Origin: Histoplasma ohiense
Lineage: Eukaryota > Ascomycota > Eurotiomycetes > Onygenales > Ajellomycetaceae
Assembly (NCBI GenBank): GCA_017607445.1
Contig: JAEVHH010000004.1
Span: 3,162,001-3,226,000, forward strand
Reading direction: 5' to 3'
Length of the DNA stretch: 64,000 nucleotides
Program-made: the position numbers and the translations under genes
The notes under the pieces: generated by a model
Told to the model about the DNA's origin: nothing
Seen by the model: only the letters and a program-made list of their open reading frames with translations
Database searches by the model: none
In this document: positions 61,027 through 64,000 of the stretch, one piece after another
How the letters are laid out: each line of letters opens with the position of its first letter
Numbering within the stretch: position 1 is the stretch's first letter

Positions 61027-63135
61027 TTAAATGATAGTCATTGTCCTCAATTCAGCATCCTGAAACAATTCGCCCACAGGGTCTATAGGGGGGGGATTCT
61101 GCCTGAGAATCACCGTTCCTATCCTCTCAAAACGGCCTGGCAATTCAGACGCCTTTTTCAAGACGAGTGAAATCATATGGTCCGACAATCCCTCCTGTAT
61201 AACGCTCATGCGCAGACAAAACACCTCAGTCCCCGGCTTCGTCTGTCCAGGCCCGTCATGATCAAGCAGGTAGTCGGGCTTCATCGCCAGTCGCAGCTGA
61301 TTCTTCTTCTCATTACTACCATCATCTCTCCTGGGCAAAGAAACATAGTGCACGATATCCTCCACCCCATCGCTCTGCACCTCAAACTCCCGCTCAAGGA
61401 GGCCGGTAACCACCAGTCCTGAAATCGTAAGCATCCCGCTCGAAATAGCCCCGAACTCGTCAACAGCCGCCCAGGTCACTTCACACTTCTCCACCGTGCT
61501 AAAATGCTTGTACGGCTGCCTCTCCCTGAGCGACCCCTGCTTGTCCTCTAGGTCGGTAAACAACACGCCATCGTAATACAACACACACGCATCCGTACTC
61601 GCCCACGACCACGTCGGTGCGTTGCGTGGGTACGGCCTCGCCTTCTGGTGTCGCGAGCGCCAGTGCACGGTCCAGAGGAGATCGTCATTGATAGACTCCT
61701 CCCACAGGCCAGCCAAGTACCTCGACTGCCTGCGCGCAGCGAGATCCTTGGCAATACCGCTGATGGCTGGCAGGCGATCTTTCGACTTCGTCAGCAGCAG
61801 CGCGCTGTAGCAGCTCACCATTGTCCGCCACAGGCTCGCGCCCTGGTAGTGGACGGCGTCCCGGAACTGGTCTCCATCAACCCAGCTGCTGGTGTAATCG
61901 CCCAACGCTTCTGCATGCTCGATCTTGAAGAGCGCGATGGGTGTTTCGGGAGAGGAGCCGTGGAACTCGATGTCGTCGCATTCGCAGATGATGCTGCTGC
62001 GGCACTCGAAGAAAAGCTCGTAGCGCCCGAAGTGGAGGATGCGCGTGGAGAGCATGCGTTCTTGGTAGACCCATGCGCGGGTGAGGAGGGGATAGTGGGT
62101 CGCGGTCGGGCTGCCGATTGAGAGGTCACTGTTGGCTATGCCCATGTCGATGTGGTGGTCTATGCGCTCGCGGAAGAAGAGGCGGTAGGGCTCCCCCTTG
62201 CCGTTTGTATCTGAAGGGGGTGCTGTGCCGGAGACTTCGAAGTCTGGGGTATCTCTGAAGAGTCCGCCAGCGCCATTGGCTGACATGGTTGCGGCGATGG
62301 TTAGATGGCCATTTGTATATATTGCAGCCATATTGGAGGACTCGACGTCCCAATCCCTCGCATCGTCTTGGATAATGCAGAGGGAGTCGATCCAGATATA
62401 TTTGATGCCAAGGGCCCTGGTGAGGGAAATGGCGTCGCGGAAGGTCTTGGATAGGCTTCTCCAGGGTATGCCCCTTTTGCGATCCGCAAGGGTCGATTTT
62501 GTAGTCGTTATGATTTGGGCAAGGCCCCAGCAGTGGCTCAGACAAATGTACTTGGCTCTGACGGCCCCCTTTGGTTCGATGAGCTTGACGCTGTCGTTGT
62601 CGAGGCCCACATCCACTACTCTTGTGGGCAAAGGTGGGTTGTCGGGAGAGTCGCAAAAGCATTCAGGGGTGCAATGGGTGACGATGCATGATGAAATCCA
62701 GCCTTTTATGGTAACGATAGCCGTGTCAGAATCGGTCCGTGGTGATGTCCTCCGCGAAACAGGGATGTAATCCCACGAGTCTGGGATTGGGCAATCATCA
62801 TCCTCTGTACAAAAAAGCTGGACTTCAAAACGGCGCCCGCCTTTCATGAGGAAGATCAAGTCCTTGCTCGCCTCTTGTTTGACAGCGGTATTGAGAGTGG
62901 TCGGATAGTAGAACCGAAGAATCCCGTGTACGATATCAGATTCCTCAATGCCGTGCTGGCTGAAACATCCCCGGCATCCAGATATGAGAATATTGCAGCT
63001 GTAGCACGAGGTTGCCGAACATTGCATCTCCTCCCAAGTGAATCTAGGGACGATGTGGTGTCTATTCATACCCCGCAATCGGGTATCTGAAAGGTTCCAT
63101 TTCCCCTGGAACTGATTGCAGAGGGCGCATGTCAT
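61027..63135 (-). CDS. HET-domain (heterokaryon incompatibility) protein
   Basis: Single-exon protein of 702 residues from ATG 63135-63133 to the TGA/TAA end at 61027. The HET domain spans roughly residues 194-375: YICLSHCWG at 196-204, TFRDAISLTRALGIKYIWIDSLCIIQDD at 231-258, AAIYTNGHLTIAATMSANG, then LTRAWVYQERMLSTRILHF. A Cys-rich N-terminus (CALCNQF, CYSCNILISGCRGC) precedes it, common in this family. There is no NACHT, WD40 or patatin domain, so it is a stand-alone HET protein. HET proteins trigger or regulate allorecognition cell death in filamentous ascomycetes, but most family members have no tested role. A 16-codon uORF on the same strand ends in a TGA overlapping the start codon. 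Family assignment is firm, role unknown. Confidence 0.92.
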   Translation of the reverse strand: MTCALCNQFQGKWNLSDTRLRGMNRHHIVPRFTWEEMQCSATSCYSCNILISGCRGCFSQHGIEESDIVHGILRFYYPTTLNTAVKQEASKDLIFLMKGGRRFEVQLFCTEDDDCPIPDSWDYIPVSRRTSPRTDSDTAIVTIKGWISSCIVTHCTPECFCDSPDNPPLPTRVVDVGLDNDSVKLIEPKGAVRAKYICLSHCWGLAQIITTTKSTLADRKRGIPWRSLSKTFRDAISLTRALGIKYIWIDSLCIIQDDARDWDVESSNMAAIYTNGHLTIAATMSANGAGGLFRDTPDFEVSGTAPPSDTNGKGEPYRLFFRERIDHHIDMGIANSDLSIGSPTATHYPLLTRAWVYQERMLSTRILHFGRYELFFECRSSIICECDDIEFHGSSPETPIALFKIEHAEALGDYTSSWVDGDQFRDAVHYQGASLWRTMVSCYSALLLTKSKDRLPAISGIAKDLAARRQSRYLAGLWEESINDDLLWTVHWRSRHQKARPYPRNAPTWSWASTDACVLYYDGVLFTDLEDKQGSLRERQPYKHFSTVEKCEVTWAAVDEFGAISSGMLTISGLVVTGLLEREFEVQSDGVEDIVHYVSLPRRDDGSNEKKNQLRLAMKPDYLLDHDGPGQTKPGTEVFCLRMSVIQEGLSDHMISLVLKKASELPGRFERIGTVILRQNPPPIDPVGELFQDAELRTMTII

Positions 63136-63182
63136 CTTTGCAAAGTACGTTCCAGTGTCTGGACGGCGCGGGCACAATTCAT
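63132..63182 (-). promoter_or_regulatory. uORF overlapping the HET gene start codon
   Basis: ATG 63182-63180 opens a 16-codon frame (MNCARAVQTLERTLQR) whose TGA shares two bases with the HET start, as ATGA. That overlap is typical of termination-reinitiation control, if the transcript begins upstream of 63182. Confidence 0.45.
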
Positions 63183-64000
63183 ACCCTCCTCAATTCCGCA
63201 GCGAGCACGCGGTCTTGTATCCCCCTTGGGGAAACGTTAGACACTGGTAGCACGATCTATGGAGATGGAGATAGATAGTATGTACTGTACATATTCGGGT
63301 CTTGTTCGAGGCTCTAATTTTATCTTGATCAAATTGTTCTGCCACACTTAGGTGTTTGGGAGATGCTGCTGCTCATTCTCTAATTATTCAGGGCCCAGAC
63401 AGCCCATGTGCTCAATATATGTGCTGTTTGTTTCAACAGAGCACATCCTGGCCATCGAAGGTAGACATAACTCCTGTTGGATGCTACATACGAGCTGTGA
63501 ACAAGAGAGGTTTGCCGTGCGTTTTCCGTGACTGCTGGGATGTTCTATGCAGTAGTCAGTTTATATATATGGTTTACAAAGTTTTAAGTAGTGTTTTGAA
63601 GGATAAACTAGATATTATATTTATTGTTGATTGATTTAAATTTTGTGATTATTTCATCTCTCAACTGCCCAAAATGTCCCTGTTCGCAGCCCCTCCAACT
63701 CCCCCGCCCTCGGTTGAAGCCGGAGCTGCTGCAGCGCTGTGAGTGGTTGCTGTGTCCAGGGTTCCACAGCCGGGGCTTTAGGGGGGAACTAGCGCGATTA
63801 GCCCTTATTAGCCCCCGTTAGTCCCCATTAGCACCCTTGGAAGCCGTGGCTGCAATGGGAGACTGGGGCCTGGCTGCTGGGGCAAGGCTAAGCACGGCCT
63901 CTGGACCATCTCGGCTCAACCAGCTCGGGTTCGATTCTGGTATTCTGTGTTGATGACTTTCTTCCTTCTCTCTATCCTCCGCGATTCAACATATTAGCCA
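63183..64000. other. Window-end spacer with palindrome and decamer repeat
   Basis: HET promoter and beyond. A GTACTGTAC palindrome lies at 63282-63290, then a GC-rich patch from about 63660. No gene could be supported. Confidence 0.5.
63791..63840. repeat. Degenerate 10-bp tandem repeat (GCCCCCATTA-like)
   Basis: Successive decamers end in TTA and carry a C-rich core: AGCGCGATTA, GCCCTTATTA, GCCCCCGTTA, GTCCCCATTA, then GCACCCTTGG. The period is exactly 10. The flanks are GC-rich and C/T-rich. Confidence 0.75.

Noticed and set aside
62126..62662. 178-codon minus-strand and 190-codon plus-strand frames within the HET gene
   Set aside because: Alternative-frame shadows of the HET coding sequence; their Arg/Pro-rich composition follows from its codon bias.
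63915..63950. GGTTCGATTC, resembling a tRNA T-loop
   Set aside because: The bases either side do not pair into a T-stem and no acceptor, D or anticodon arm could be drawn.
1..64000. A secondary-metabolite or metabolic gene cluster
   Set aside because: CPR, FAD1, IDI1, the MATE and the regulator are scattered housekeeping-type genes with no backbone enzyme such as PKS, NRPS or terpene cyclase between them.

Overview
This is nuclear DNA from a filamentous ascomycete. The genes carry short spliceosomal introns (mostly 50-120 bp, GTAAGT-like donors, CTAAC-like branch points, TAG/CAG acceptors). The gene set is typical of Pezizomycotina: a Zn2Cys6 regulator, a HET-domain protein, a YAT-family amino acid permease, a fungal MATE transporter, and a PAG1/Mor2-type morphogenesis protein. 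Coding style, long gene-poor spacers and a strongly CpG-depleted repeat-like block suggest Eurotiomycetes, perhaps Onygenales. That placement is inference only. I saw no bacterial, viral, organellar, rRNA, CRISPR or convincing tRNA features.

Layout. 1-682: 3' part of isopentenyl-diphosphate isomerase (+). 1496-1951: small DUF202 membrane protein (-). 2897-4865: MATE transporter (+). 5565-6359: Spf31/DNAJC8-like J protein (-), sharing a ~180 bp divergent promoter with DBP4 helicase (6540-8975, +). 11384-13395: amino acid permease with six exons (+). 13396-23589: about 10 kb with no convincing gene, ending in the uORF-rich leader of a Zn2Cys6 regulator (23590-25402, +). 25403-29504: another 4.1 kb gene-poor spacer. 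29505-32336: DBP10 helicase (-), divergent from RPA32/RFA2 (32878-33894, +). 34405-35361: FAD synthetase (+). 36243-36940: decayed proline iminopeptidase-like pseudogene (-). 38127-40660: seven-exon RBMS-like double-RRM protein (-), apparently with a GC-AG first intron. 43145-45364: NADPH-cytochrome P450 reductase (-). 46000-52280: gene-poor accessory stretch with degraded coding fragments, a Myb-like relic, hairpin-forming GTACNGTAC motifs and a CpG-depleted block. 52283-60195: very large PAG1/Tao3/Mor2 (Furry) gene (+). 61027-63135: HET-domain protein (-). 63136-64000: end spacer with a decamer repeat.

Functional threads. The intact genes are mostly housekeeping: isoprenoid/sterol supply (IDI1, and CPR as electron donor to sterol and other P450s), flavin cofactor synthesis (FAD1 makes the FAD that CPR uses), ribosome biogenesis (DBP4, DBP10), splicing-linked chaperone (Spf31-like), DNA replication/repair (RFA2), polarity and morphogenesis (PAG1) and transport (MATE, permease). 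They are not an operon or a biosynthetic cluster. Unusual material lies in the spacers: a dispersed palindromic GTACNGTAC motif seen nine times and only between genes, a CpG-depleted relic, several pseudogenes, and a regulator gene isolated in roughly 14 kb of gene-poor DNA. I did not find a convincing new multi-gene system.
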